From assembly GCA_038231575.1 (NCBI GenBank), contig JBBRLB010000012.1, positions 6,272 to 70,271 of the forward strand: DNA of 64,000 bases, read 5' to 3'. Position numbers and translations under genes: made by a program. This document shows positions 55,114-64,000 of the stretch, one piece after another. How positions within the stretch are numbered: the first letter of the stretch is position 1; the number at the start of each line of letters is the position of its first letter. The notes under the pieces were generated by a model. It was not told the origin of the DNA, made no database searches, and saw only the letters and a list, made by a program, of their open reading frames with translations. The DNA comes from CAITWF01 sp038231575 (GTDB lineage Bacteria > Verrucomicrobiota > Verrucomicrobiia > Opitutales > Opitutaceae).

Positions 55114-57151
55114 GGGTTACGCCAAAACGTTGTTTTGCCCCGCGGACTTCTCCAAGTTCAAAAGCGTCTTGCGCACCGCTTCTTCACCCTCCGCCGGGTT
55201 TCTCATCACGCTGGCCGTGCTCCTCGCCTTCGCCCACGCCATCCTGGCCGTGACCGCGACGGCGGAAAAATCGATGACCTCCGACGAGATCGCACACCTC
55301 ACCGCGGGCCACGCCTACAACTCGCGCGGCGATTACCGGCTGCAACCGGAGAACGGCAACCTCCCCCAGCGCTGGGCCGCGTTGCCGTTCACGTGGTCCG
55401 GCGAATCGCTGCCACCGGCCTCGCTCCCCTCGTGGCGCGCCGCCGACGTGTGGAACTACGGCCACACCTTTTTTTTCGAGCGCACGCTCGCGGCCGACAA
55501 ATTTCTTTTCCTCGGCCGCGCGATGATCGCACTAATGAGTGCGGCCACCGGCCTCCTGATCTTTTTTTGGTCGCGGGCGTTCTTCGGCTGGCGCGGGGCG
55601 TTTCTTTCGCTCGCGCTGTTTGCGGCGTGCCCGGCCTTCCTCGCCCATGGCGCCCTCGCGACTTCGGACGTGATGATGGTGTTCTTTTTCCTCGCGGGTG
55701 TCGGCGCCTGGTGGCGCCACCTCGAGCATCCCGGCGTCGCCGGTGCGGCGCTGAGCGCGATCGTCTTCGGGCTGGCGTGCGTCGCAAAATTCTCCGCGCC
55801 GCTCCTCGGGCCCATGTTTGGGTTGTGCGCCCTCGTCTGGCTGGTGGACCACTTCCAGGCCGGCGCTGGGCGCGCCGCGCTCATCCGGCTGGCGCGCACG
55901 ACCGCGCTGCATGTCGCCGTCGCGTGGGTGATCATTTGGTGTTTCTACGGTTTTCGTTTCAGCGCCTTCGCGCCCAGCATAGCGGAGGGCGGGAATTTTT
56001 ACCGCGGCGACTGGGAGTGGATTCTCACCGGGTTCGGGTGGCAGCGCACGGTCATCGTGGCCTTGCGGGACTGGCATGCGCTGCCGGAGGCGTTTCTCTA
56101 CGGCTTCACGTTCGTGCTGCAATTCGCGCAGCAGCGCGGCGCGTTTCTCAACGGCGACTACAGCGTCACCGGCTGGGTGACTTTTTTCCCGTATGCCTTC
56201 CTGGTGAAAAACACTCTGCCCTCCCTCGCGCTGCTGCTCGTGGGCGTCGCCGCCACGGCCAAGATCGGCTGGAGCAATCTTCGCGCGCAGCTCCGGCCGT
56301 GGACGCCGTTGCTCGCGCTTTTCGGGGTCTACTGGGTGACGTCGCTCACGAGCCATCTCAATATCGGTGATCGCCACATCCTGCCGACGTATCCCGTGCT
56401 GTTCATCGCCGCAGGCGCGTTGGGCGCGTGGCTCGATGTGCGGCGTCCGCTCGCGGCCGCGCTCATCGGCGTGCTGACCCTCTGGCATGTCGGCGAAGCG
56501 TGGCGCGCGCGTCCCAACTACCTCGCCTACTTCAACCCAATTGCCGGAGGCCCAGCCAACGGCTGGCGCCACCTCGTCGACAGCTCGCTCGACTGGGGCC
56601 AGGACTTGCCCGCGCTGAAAATGTGGCTCGACGCGCACGCGTCCGGCGAAAACGTTTTTCTTTCTTACTTCGGCACGGGCGATGCGGCCTACGAAGGCAT
56701 CCGCGCGTTTCCGTTGCGCACGCTGCCCGATGTCGGACCGCGGCAACGCGTCGCGGCACTCGCCCCGGGCGTCTACGCGATCAGCGCGACCATGCTCCAG
56801 CAAGTTTACAGCCCGGTGCGCGGCGCTTGGACGCTGGACTACGAAAATGAATTTCAAGGCCTGCGCGCGCTCGAACCGCAGTTCCTCGCCTATCAAAACG
56901 ACCCCGCACGCCGCGCCGAATTAGTCCGTGATGCAACTCCGCAAAAATGGGAATCCGGCTGGTGGCGCTACGACTGGCTGCGCCTTGCCCGGCTCTGCCA
57001 CTACCTGCGCGTGCGCCCGCCCGAGGCGAACATCAACGGCTCCATTCTCGTCTATCGCCTGAGCGCGGACGAAATCACCGGCGCGACCAGCGGCAGTCTG
57101 CGCGACTGGCAAAGACTCATCGAGCGGGCAGTGGCGGCGCCGCGCGGGTGA
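55112..57151 (+). CDS. GT-C glycosyltransferase (PMT/GT39-like) membrane protein
   Basis: 679 residues from ATG at 55112. Features: AEKSMTSDEIAHLTAGHAY with the S-D-E acidic loop after the first helix, NGNLPQRWAALPF, SRAFFGWRGAFLSLALFAACPAFLAHGALATSDV (the LAHG..TSD motif of PMT-2 proteins), a soluble loop GWRHLVDSSLDWGQDLPALKMWL (~495) and DSSLDWGQDL, which is typical of bacterial GT-C glycosyltransferases. The start codon overlaps the divergent methyltransferase start, so a later TTG start is possible. The C-terminus overlaps the convergent gene by 35 nt. Confidence 0.85.
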   Translation: MGYAKTLFCPADFSKFKSVLRTASSPSAGFLITLAVLLAFAHAILAVTATAEKSMTSDEIAHLTAGHAYNSRGDYRLQPENGNLPQRWAALPFTWSGESLPPASLPSWRAADVWNYGHTFFFERTLAADKFLFLGRAMIALMSAATGLLIFFWSRAFFGWRGAFLSLALFAACPAFLAHGALATSDVMMVFFFLAGVGAWWRHLEHPGVAGAALSAIVFGLACVAKFSAPLLGPMFGLCALVWLVDHFQAGAGRAALIRLARTTALHVAVAWVIIWCFYGFRFSAFAPSIAEGGNFYRGDWEWILTGFGWQRTVIVALRDWHALPEAFLYGFTFVLQFAQQRGAFLNGDYSVTGWVTFFPYAFLVKNTLPSLALLLVGVAATAKIGWSNLRAQLRPWTPLLALFGVYWVTSLTSHLNIGDRHILPTYPVLFIAAGALGAWLDVRRPLAAALIGVLTLWHVGEAWRARPNYLAYFNPIAGGPANGWRHLVDSSLDWGQDLPALKMWLDAHASGENVFLSYFGTGDAAYEGIRAFPLRTLPDVGPRQRVAALAPGVYAISATMLQQVYSPVRGAWTLDYENEFQGLRALEPQFLAYQNDPARRAELVRDATPQKWESGWWRYDWLRLARLCHYLRVRPPEANINGSILVYRLSADEITGATSGSLRDWQRLIERAVAAPRG

Positions 57152-58697
57152 TCCGCGCAAAATATTCCGGCGCGATCCGCGCGAGGAGGGCGAAGTGCTG
57201 GGCGGCGGCTTCTGTGTCACCTGCACGCGCGAGTTCCAATCCGAGCGCATGATGCAGCTCTGCGGCCGGCGGCGGCGGCCTGTCCAAACCCAGCGCCTTG
57301 GCCCGCGCGCGGACCTCACGCTCGATGCGCAGCATTTCGTCGCGCGTGGCGCGGAGCATGGCGTCACCCGGCCGGCGCTGCAGGCCCTCGTCGACTAAGG
57401 CAAACGCCGCCGCTCGCTCGCCCGAGCGCAGCAGACTCAGCGCCGGCCGCGCACACGCCAGCACCGGCAGTTCGTCCACGCTCACCTTCGTGCCGATGTG
57501 CCGCCACATCGTCGCCTCATCGCGCCAGATCTCCGTCTGCGCGCGACTCAATCCAGCGCCCACCACGAGCACCACCGCTCCGATCGTGATGGCCACGGCG
57601 CGGCGCGCCTGGAGTTGCGCCAGCATGGCCACGAGCGCCGCGGCCAAAATGAGATGCGGTAGCAGCGCGTAACGGTCGGCGGGGAAATAGGGTTTCTCGA
57701 CGACGCCGAGCACCGGGACGAGCACCGCGACGTGTGCGAGCGCGAACCATCCGGCGCGTTTTCTGACCCACGGTGAGAACGTCAGGCTCAGTGCCAGCAC
57801 CAGCGTGACGACCGCGCCGGCAATCAACCGCGCAGACGGATGCGCCAAATCGAGCGCCACCGAATCGACGGGTGTCAGGCCGATCGGCCACCAAGGCCGC
57901 CAGAGATAGTGCGCGTCGACGTAGAGCGTCTGCAAGCCGCGCTGCCACAGGGGAAACTCCGCCGCCGTTGGCATCGCCGGCCAGACGCCGCCCACGTGAA
58001 CGCGACCCAGCATCGTAATGGCCAGCATTACACCCGCGACGATCACGTGACCCCGATTGAGCGCGAACGCGCGGCGCCAACCCTCGCGTCGCGCATCGAG
58101 CAGCACGAAGATCGGCCAGAGGCCCAGCGCGGCGGGATACGTCAGCAATGCGAGCGCGTGACAGACGACGGCCGCGACGCGACGCCCGGCGAGTTGCAGC
58201 CAGAGCGCCGCGAACATGAACGCGGTGGTCTGCGCATAGAGCAGGCCCGAGGCCCACGCGACCGACTCGACGCGCAACGGATGCCACGCCCAAAACGCCG
58301 CGCCCAAAAACACGACCACCGTGCGCCACGCCGAGGGATCGTCGCCCAACTCCCACCGCGCGAAACTCCGGAGCACGGCGAATAACAGCAGCGCGTTGAC
58401 GCAATGCCACGCCAGCAGCGCGAGATGATAGCCGGCCGGCGCGAGCCCGGAAAATCCGAAGACCGCCGAAAACCCCAGCCACCCGAGCGGCAGATAACGC
58501 CGGGAATATTCCCAGTCGGTGAAAGCCCATTGCACGCGATGCAGCGACAGCGGGCCGAGGTGCGGGTTGAAGAGGATATTGTAGTCGTCGTCGAGCCCCA
58601 CGAAACCGAACGACACCCCATCGCGGTAAATCCACCCGCAGCCGAGCACGAGCAGCCCGGCAAGCAACCACGGCAGGCGAGTCAGGACCGCGCGCAT
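57117..58697 (-). CDS. TMTC/DUF1736-like membrane protein
   Basis: 526 residues, ATG start. N-terminal loop GLDDDYNILFNPHLGPLSLHRVQW (~34) and RYLPLGWLGFSAVFG followed by AGYHLALLAWHCVNALLLFAVL, the same plan as the protein at 2507-4486 but with only a short helical, TPR-like C-terminus (HHALGLELARAGDTEAAAQHFALLARI). Probably a GT-C-type transferase or scaffold. Its 3' end overlaps the convergent GT-C gene by 35 nt, and it follows the GT87-like gene by 1 nt. Confidence 0.75.
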   Translation of the reverse strand: MRAVLTRLPWLLAGLLVLGCGWIYRDGVSFGFVGLDDDYNILFNPHLGPLSLHRVQWAFTDWEYSRRYLPLGWLGFSAVFGFSGLAPAGYHLALLAWHCVNALLLFAVLRSFARWELGDDPSAWRTVVVFLGAAFWAWHPLRVESVAWASGLLYAQTTAFMFAALWLQLAGRRVAAVVCHALALLTYPAALGLWPIFVLLDARREGWRRAFALNRGHVIVAGVMLAITMLGRVHVGGVWPAMPTAAEFPLWQRGLQTLYVDAHYLWRPWWPIGLTPVDSVALDLAHPSARLIAGAVVTLVLALSLTFSPWVRKRAGWFALAHVAVLVPVLGVVEKPYFPADRYALLPHLILAAALVAMLAQLQARRAVAITIGAVVLVVGAGLSRAQTEIWRDEATMWRHIGTKVSVDELPVLACARPALSLLRSGERAAAFALVDEGLQRRPGDAMLRATRDEMLRIEREVRARAKALGLDRPPPPAAELHHALGLELARAGDTEAAAQHFALLARIAPEYFARITRAAPPLPAR

Positions 58698-58698
58698 G

Positions 58699-59937
58699 TC
58701 AGCGGCGATGCAGCAGCGTGCGCACGCCCTGCCGCGTGAAGTGCGCGAGAAATCCGAGCAATCCCGCGAACAACGCCCAGGTGATCGGTTGCTCGCAAAG
58801 AAAAATCCGGTCCGCCCAGCGCAGAATCGTCTCGGCCGGCACGCGTCCCTGGCTCATCCCCAGCACCACGCTCACCATCGGATCGATCCACAGCACGAGG
58901 ATCAGCAGCACGGACATCGCCCACGCGAGCCCGCGGACCGCCCGGGGCGCGAGCGAATCGCGCGGCAGCTGCCAGAGCAGCGGGGCGAGCCACAGGGCGA
59001 AGACCCAGCGGTAGGCGAAATTTCGCCCGGTAAAAAAACAACCAGTTAGCAGCACCGCGCCGAGCGCGAATGACAGCCACGCGTTGCGCGATTCGGCCGT
59101 GATCTCCCATCCGGAAAAAACCTGCGAACGCCAGAAGCCGGTGAAAACCGCGGCCGCGATTGCCAGCGCCGCCACGGCTACCTGCCAGCCGGCCAGTCCG
59201 AGTCCCGTGAGGAGATTGACCGCGCCGAACGTCATGAGTCCTTCCGCCTTCGGCGCGATCGCGCTGAAGAGCACGAAGTCGTGCGCCAGGTTCACCGCCA
59301 CCAAGCTCAGCGCCACCAAACCCACGGCCACGCGTTCGCGCACCTCGCGGACGTCATCGCCCGCGATCAGCACGAGCCCGGCGACCGCCGGGTAAAATTT
59401 TAAACTCGTCGCCAGCGCAATCAAGAGCACCGCGCTGAGCCGGAGCGTGCGCCGCGGGCTCAGCAGGCCCGGCACGACGGGCGCGAGTAACGCGAAGACC
59501 AGGAGGTCGTTGTTGGCGCGGTTGAGCGCGAGCAGGATCGGCGACGAACAAAAGATCGCGAGATACCACACAAGTTCTCCTCCCGTGCGCGGGCGTAGCC
59601 GCGCGATCGCGGCGAGAAAGAACGCCAGCACGAAGGAACCGCCGAGTAGAAAATTATCGGCGCGGGTCAGCCCGAGATTGCGCAGATACAGCCACCAGTG
59701 CGTGTAAACATGCGCTCGCCCGAACGGATCGAGCGGGTTGAACGCGTAGGGATCGATGCCGACGGACATCGCGTCGTTCGTCGCGAGGATCGCATAGGTG
59801 TCGAGAAACCACACCCCGAAATGGTTCACCCCGACGAAGAGGAAGAGGTCCGGAAAAAACGCGAAGAGCGAAAAATAGCAGCCGACGAACACCACCATCA
59901 ACCACCAGAGCCGGCGCGGCGAAGGGCGGCCGGTCAT
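58699..59937 (-). CDS. GT87/DUF2029-like polytopic membrane glycosyltransferase
   Basis: 412 residues, overlapping the end of the upstream gene by 4 nt. About ten membrane helices. FLDTYAILATNDAMSVGIDPYAFNP (~45) is the acidic first-loop region; SSPILLALNRANNDLLVFALLAPV (~140) and ATSLKFYPAVAGLVLI (~190) are the N-R-x-N-x-D and L-K-x-Y-P motifs of the GT87 family, members of which are polyprenyl-mannose-dependent mannosyltransferases. Sugar specificity is not established here. Confidence 0.8.
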   Translation of the reverse strand: MTGRPSPRRLWWLMVVFVGCYFSLFAFFPDLFLFVGVNHFGVWFLDTYAILATNDAMSVGIDPYAFNPLDPFGRAHVYTHWWLYLRNLGLTRADNFLLGGSFVLAFFLAAIARLRPRTGGELVWYLAIFCSSPILLALNRANNDLLVFALLAPVVPGLLSPRRTLRLSAVLLIALATSLKFYPAVAGLVLIAGDDVREVRERVAVGLVALSLVAVNLAHDFVLFSAIAPKAEGLMTFGAVNLLTGLGLAGWQVAVAALAIAAAVFTGFWRSQVFSGWEITAESRNAWLSFALGAVLLTGCFFTGRNFAYRWVFALWLAPLLWQLPRDSLAPRAVRGLAWAMSVLLILVLWIDPMVSVVLGMSQGRVPAETILRWADRIFLCEQPITWALFAGLLGFLAHFTRQGVRTLLHRR

Positions 59938-61769
59938 GGTGCGTTGACCGCTCCGGGCGGGCTCCCGCCCGCTGGCGGTGAGGCCGTGGGTGGCGGCGTA
60001 TCCTCGATCGCGATCAGCCGGCTGAGCCGCGCCCAGCGCGCCCCGAAGCGTTTCTCCGCGATGGGTTCGAGCCGGTAACTCTCCGGCATCAGATCCTCCG
60101 GATCGACGCCCATGTCGCCGCGCGCCGACGTCGGTCGCATCGCCTGCGCCACGATGACCTCGGTGAACGTGCCCTCCTTCAGATGATATTTAATCTGCTC
60201 GGCGCGCTGCCGGCCGACGCCATTGATGATCGTCGGCACATGCCACAAGACGTAGGGCAGCGTGGATTTGTTGGTGATGAAGAGCAGGCGGCCGGGACGC
60301 TCGAGCAGCAGGTCGTGCTCCCACTCCACCTCTTGCATCACGAGATTTTGGCTGGTGTAGAGCCGCCGCGCCATCGCCGGAAGATCCCAGCCGAACAGCC
60401 AAACCACGAGGCCGAGCGCCGCGAACCGCGTGGCCGAGGGGCGGCGTTGATCGAGCCAGCGGAAAAACAGCGCCGCGAGCAACGCGAGCAACAAACACAT
60501 CGGCAGCGCGAAGCGCGCGGCGATGACATCGTCGAGCCGACTCCAATAATAGAACATCAGCATCCCGAGATTTGCCGCAATGCCGACGCCGATCGCGGTG
60601 AGCACAAAAAGCGCGGGCGCCACCGGCAAACGATCCGGCGTTCGCCCCCACCGCCACGCCCGCACGAACGCCCACAGCAACGCGGCCAGCCCCAGGGCAG
60701 AGAGATACCACGAGTTGGCGAGCGCGGGACCGAAGTTGAAAAAGAATCCCCACGCGCCCTCGAGATTGTTCGCCAGGTAGGCCGTGCTGAAGCGCGACGT
60801 CTGGCCCGTGCCGAGCTGCCACAGCAGCGGCGAGTCATCGACGATCCGTTTCAACCAGACGTAAGGCACCAGCAACAGCGGCGCGAAAATCGCGGGCCAC
60901 GACAGCAGCACGGACCCCGCCCGCTGCCAGCCCGCAACAATCACCACCGCCACCGGAACGACAAACAGAACCGATTCGTAACGGCTCTGCGCCAACAGCA
61001 CCGTGCCGACCACGAGCAACGAAAGCCGGTCGGGATCGGGCGCGCGCAACCACAGCACCGCCAGCGCCGCGACGAGCGCGATCATGACGAGGTTGTGGAG
61101 TTCCATGCCGGCGCCGGTGGCGTTTTGGCCAAAGAGCGGCATCGTCGCGAGCAGGGCGACCGCGAGCAGCGCCGGCCGGCGCCGGCCCGTGAGCGCACGC
61201 GCCAGCCAGTAAACGAGCGCGAGACAGATCGGCGTCAGCGCGGCGTTGACCAGAAAAATGTTCGCGATCCGGTAGCCCGTGAGATCGTGGGCCAGTGCGA
61301 CGAGGAACGCGAAAAAAAACGGGCGCTTGTCGAGAAAGGTGTCGATGGGCGTCCACGAGCCGGCGATGTCGTAGGCGCGGATGACGGTGCCGACCTCCTT
61401 CGTCGCGTGCATGTGCAGCGCCGTGCCTTGGAGGACATATTCATCGAAGAGCACCTTGTGCTTGAACGGGTCGCTCCACAGCGCGAACGCGGTGGCGAGC
61501 GCGATCACGACGCCCGCCCACCCTGGTCGCCGCAGCCAGCCGAGCCAGATTTCCCGGCGCGGCGATGCGACCCGCCAGGCGTAGAAAAGGCCGGCCCCAA
61601 ATAACACCAGCATGTAATAATAGCCCCACTCCTTGATCAGCACTTTGGCGGTGGCGGACGAGAGGCCGAAAAATCCGAGGCCAAGCGCGAGCAACGCCGC
61701 CAGCGCGAAGAGCGCCAGCCGCCGCGGATCGGGCGCCGTGCGAAACAGGCGAAGCAGCGGCAGGATCAC
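59934..61769 (-). CDS. GT-C-like polytopic membrane protein, paralogue of 61817-63709
   Basis: 611 residues. Membrane helices with first loop HKVLFDEYVLQGTALHMHATKEVGTV (~107), DTFLDKRPFFFAFLVALAHDLTGYRIANIF (~143) and QNATGAGMELHNLVMI, then a soluble C-terminal ~130 residues (LLERPGRLLFITNKSTLPYVLW). These blocks match the next upstream gene one by one. Probably a lipid-linked-sugar transferase. It follows its paralogue by 47 nt and overlaps the GT87-like start by 4 nt, so the four minus-strand genes form one operon. Confidence 0.75.
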   Translation of the reverse strand: MILPLLRLFRTAPDPRRLALFALAALLALGLGFFGLSSATAKVLIKEWGYYYMLVLFGAGLFYAWRVASPRREIWLGWLRRPGWAGVVIALATAFALWSDPFKHKVLFDEYVLQGTALHMHATKEVGTVIRAYDIAGSWTPIDTFLDKRPFFFAFLVALAHDLTGYRIANIFLVNAALTPICLALVYWLARALTGRRRPALLAVALLATMPLFGQNATGAGMELHNLVMIALVAALAVLWLRAPDPDRLSLLVVGTVLLAQSRYESVLFVVPVAVVIVAGWQRAGSVLLSWPAIFAPLLLVPYVWLKRIVDDSPLLWQLGTGQTSRFSTAYLANNLEGAWGFFFNFGPALANSWYLSALGLAALLWAFVRAWRWGRTPDRLPVAPALFVLTAIGVGIAANLGMLMFYYWSRLDDVIAARFALPMCLLLALLAALFFRWLDQRRPSATRFAALGLVVWLFGWDLPAMARRLYTSQNLVMQEVEWEHDLLLERPGRLLFITNKSTLPYVLWHVPTIINGVGRQRAEQIKYHLKEGTFTEVIVAQAMRPTSARGDMGVDPEDLMPESYRLEPIAEKRFGARWARLSRLIAIEDTPPPTASPPAGGSPPGAVNAP

Positions 61770-61816
61770 GGCGCGAAAGGAAAAACGGAATTGTGCGCGC
61801 GGAACATCACGGCGGC

Positions 61817-63709
61817 TTACGGCAGCATCTTCACAAAATTCTCGAGGTAAGCCCGGCGGAGCTTTTCGATCTCGGCGCGATCCTTTGGCACTTCGTGCTT
61901 CACGAGATCGGGCGCGGTGAGCACCACGGCGCCATCGCGAATTTCCTTCACCCGGCTAATCCGGGAAAGCCGAAGATATTGGAGGCGTTCCTCGCGCACC
62001 GTTTCGAGGACGAAATTCGGCCCGAGATCGTCTCCTTCGCGCAGCGTCATCCGCCCGGTGGTTTCGTCGATATTGTAGCGTTGAAAGACGAAGACTTCGG
62101 AAAACACGTGGTTATGCATCAGCAGCGCGAAATCCTTTGGCCGCTTGAGGGCCTGCAGCATCGGCGTCGAGGAAATCTCATGCGCGATCCACAGGATCGA
62201 ATCATTGTCGATCACGAGGTAGTCGTGACGCGGCTGTTCCGCGATGAACTCGCGCCGCCAGGCGGTCTCCTTGCCCGGCAGATATTCCTGCGAATAGGCG
62301 TGCGCCGCCATCGACGGCACGCCGCTCGCCAGCAGACCGAGCGCCGCCACCGCAAGTAGCCCGCGCCCGACCGCGAGGCTCGTGAACTGCGGGAGCACCG
62401 CCATCACCGCGATCACCATGGCGAGATGCGTGGGCAGGCTGAGGCGCCGGATGACCACGTTGTCGAACTGGCCGTAGAAGTAGCACATCATGAGGGCAAA
62501 TTGGGCCGCAAAGCCGATGGCAAACAGACAAGTCGCCACACTCACGGGCGGCTCAGCCGCGAGCCGGCGCAGGCGGTTCACCACGAGCAACCCGAAAAAC
62601 GGAATCGCGATGATCCCGATCACGGAAAGCACGAGCGAATTGGGCTGGTCCGAAGGCCGCGCAAAAAAGAACGCGAAGGCATGCTGGAGATTTCCTCCGT
62701 CTTCGGGTTTCGCGCCATTGAAGAGATAGGCCAGGGAAAATACCTTCTCGAAGCCCGGTTTACTCCCGAGCTCCCACGCCGAGGCCCGCAGGTCGAAGAT
62801 TCGGTGCTGGAGCGGATAGTGGATCATCAACAGCGGCGCGAGGATGACCGGCCAGGCGAGAATGACCCGCCCCTCCCGCCACCAAACCCAAAGGACCAAC
62901 AGCGCGACGGGCAGAAGGTAAATGACCGACTCGTAGCGCACCTGGGCGAGGAGGAGCGCCGAAAAGCAAAACGCCGTGAGCGCCGGCGCATCGCGCCGCT
63001 CCACGAAGCGCGCGCCCAACAGCAGCGTGGCGAGGATCATCACGAGGTTGAGCAACTCGAAGCCGCCACCCGTGGCATTGTGGGCGAGGAGGGGCAGCCC
63101 GGCAAAGAGCGCCACGCCGAGCCAGCCCGCGAGCCGTCCGCCGAGTTGCCGCCCCAGGGCAAACAGCAGGCCGAGAAAAACAAACGTGAGCGCACCGTTG
63201 AGCACGAAGGCGTTGGCCGGCCGGTAGCCCGTGAGGTCGTGCAGCAATGAAACCAGAAACGGGAAAAACAGCGGCCGCTTGTCCATCATGCCGTCGAGGA
63301 TCGCAAACGTGCCCTGGATGTCGTTGCCGCGCACGGGCACGAGCACCATCTTGTCGAGGTGCATGCTCATGGACGTGCCCAAGAGCATGATTTCGTCCAT
63401 CACGATTTTGAACCCAAACGTCTCGTGCACGAGGAGCACCACCCCGCCCAGCGCCACAATTCCCACCGAAAGCCAGTCGACCGCCCGCCACCGGAATGCC
63501 GCCAGCTCAGCGCGAAACGTGCGCCCCAACGCGTGCAGAAAGATCGCGAAGGCTCCGAGCACGAACCAAAACCCCGCTTTCGAGACAAACACGATCGCCG
63601 CCTGATCCGGCACCAGCCAAAATCCGAGAGCCACGGCCGCGACTGCAACAGCGCCGAGCAGCCACAACCTCCGGTCGCCAAGCCAAGAAGCGAAAGATAA
63701 GCGATGCAT
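61817..63709 (-). CDS. GT-C-like polytopic membrane protein, paralogue of 59934-61769
   Basis: 630 residues from ATG at 63709; an ATG at 63760 adds 17 residues, while one at 63775 lies inside the upstream terminator and is rejected. First loop KIVMDEIMLLGTSMSMHLDKMV, then MMDKRPLFFPFLVSLLHDLTGYRPANAFVLNG and HNATGGGFELLNLVMIL, matching its paralogue. The C-terminal ~150 residues are soluble (DYLVIDNDSILWIAHEIS). First gene of the minus-strand GT-C operon. Confidence 0.75.
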   Translation of the reverse strand: MHRLSFASWLGDRRLWLLGAVAVAAVALGFWLVPDQAAIVFVSKAGFWFVLGAFAIFLHALGRTFRAELAAFRWRAVDWLSVGIVALGGVVLLVHETFGFKIVMDEIMLLGTSMSMHLDKMVLVPVRGNDIQGTFAILDGMMDKRPLFFPFLVSLLHDLTGYRPANAFVLNGALTFVFLGLLFALGRQLGGRLAGWLGVALFAGLPLLAHNATGGGFELLNLVMILATLLLGARFVERRDAPALTAFCFSALLLAQVRYESVIYLLPVALLVLWVWWREGRVILAWPVILAPLLMIHYPLQHRIFDLRASAWELGSKPGFEKVFSLAYLFNGAKPEDGGNLQHAFAFFFARPSDQPNSLVLSVIGIIAIPFFGLLVVNRLRRLAAEPPVSVATCLFAIGFAAQFALMMCYFYGQFDNVVIRRLSLPTHLAMVIAVMAVLPQFTSLAVGRGLLAVAALGLLASGVPSMAAHAYSQEYLPGKETAWRREFIAEQPRHDYLVIDNDSILWIAHEISSTPMLQALKRPKDFALLMHNHVFSEVFVFQRYNIDETTGRMTLREGDDLGPNFVLETVREERLQYLRLSRISRVKEIRDGAVVLTAPDLVKHEVPKDRAEIEKLRRAYLENFVKMLP

Positions 63710-63772
63710 GCGTGAGCGGATCTTGGGAGGGGCGCGACGAAATGAAAAGCTTGTTGCCATCAATCGCGGGCG

Positions 63773-63802
63773 CAAAAAAGCCGCCCCAACATGGGGGCGG
63801 CT
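63773..63802 (-). terminator. Rho-independent terminator of the gene at the window end
   Basis: Read on the minus strand: AGCCGCCCC, short loop, GGGGCGGCT, then TTTTTT. It begins 26 nt after the stop codon at 63828. Confidence 0.9.
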
Positions 63803-63827
63803 CGAAGCTTATTCGTCAGCAGTTCGC

Positions 63828-64000
63828 TCAAGGCGAATACGTGATCGTGCGCTGACCGGCAACAGCGTCGACCGTGATCGTGATGCCTTGGGTGAAGCCG
63901 GCGGGATAGGTCTCGTTCGCCACGAGGTTCAGGGCCTTCACGTAGTTCGTCGAGCCGACGAGGCTGCCCTGCGTCACCGACGACACACCGTTTTCCAAGA
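63828..64000 (-). CDS. C-terminal end of an unidentified minus-strand protein
   Basis: Only the last 57 codons are in the window (stop TGA at 63828-63830). The translation is beta-rich and polar: VSSVTQGSLVGSTNYVKALN, then GITITVDAVAGQRTITYSP at the C-terminus, which would suit a secreted or surface protein, but no family can be named. The frame is open to the window edge and the following terminator supports a real gene end. Confidence 0.6.
   Translation of the reverse strand, partial: LENGVSSVTQGSLVGSTNYVKALNLVANETYPAGFTQGITITVDAVAGQRTITYSP

Overview
The window is GC-rich, densely packed bacterial DNA. Its gene content is typical of the Verrucomicrobiota, most likely an Opitutaceae-type organism: TonB-dependent receptors, a LacI regulator beside a sodium/solute symporter, DUF2264 and heparinase II/III proteins, xylose-isomerase-like TIM barrels, Gfo/Idh/MocA oxidoreductases and many large membrane glycosyltransferases. 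This taxonomic reading is an inference from protein families. I saw no rRNA, tRNA, CRISPR array, insertion sequence or phage module.

Region 1 (about 1-9.3 kb) is mixed. It holds the 3' part of a TonB-dependent receptor with a terminator, a TMTC-like membrane/TPR protein, a secreted M28 metallopeptidase (minus strand), glycerate 2-kinase, a small helix-turn-helix protein bracketed by two identical 19-bp palindromes, and a NamZ-like (DUF1343) lipoprotein.

Region 2 (about 9.3-23.2 kb) looks like a carbohydrate uptake and catabolism locus: LacI regulator, SSS symporter, class I mannose-6-phosphate isomerase, 2-hydroxyacid dehydrogenase, DUF2264 protein, heparinase II/III protein, esterase with an EF-hand loop, two TIM-barrel isomerases and a Gfo/Idh/MocA oxidoreductase. 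Several genes overlap by 4 nt, so much of it is one transcription unit. Two more copies of the 19-bp palindrome sit at the start of the heparinase gene. A separate AT-rich motif (TAATAATT/AATTATTA) precedes lacI, the symporter and a distant TonB receptor gene. The substrate cannot be read from the sequence; an acidic polysaccharide is the best guess.

Region 3 (about 23.2-31.5 kb) holds general genes: a conserved lipoprotein of unknown function, an MscS channel with a cyclic-nucleotide-binding domain, a secreted MsrB, a TonB-dependent siderophore-type receptor, xseA and a TVP38/TMEM64 membrane protein.

Region 4 (about 31.6-63.8 kb) is a large surface-glycan region: O-antigen ligase/TPR protein, polyprenyl glycosylphosphotransferase, several GT2 enzymes, a GT8-like enzyme, two methyltransferases, a flippase fused to a sulfotransferase, and eleven large GT-C-like membrane proteins, including two paralogous pairs and the remains of at least one more. 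Together they could start a lipid-linked glycan (33.7 kb), extend and flip it (40.2 kb), decorate it from polyprenyl-phosphate sugars (GT2 plus GT-C proteins), possibly sulfate it, and ligate it (31.6 kb). The window ends in the 3' end of an unidentified minus-strand gene with a clear terminator.
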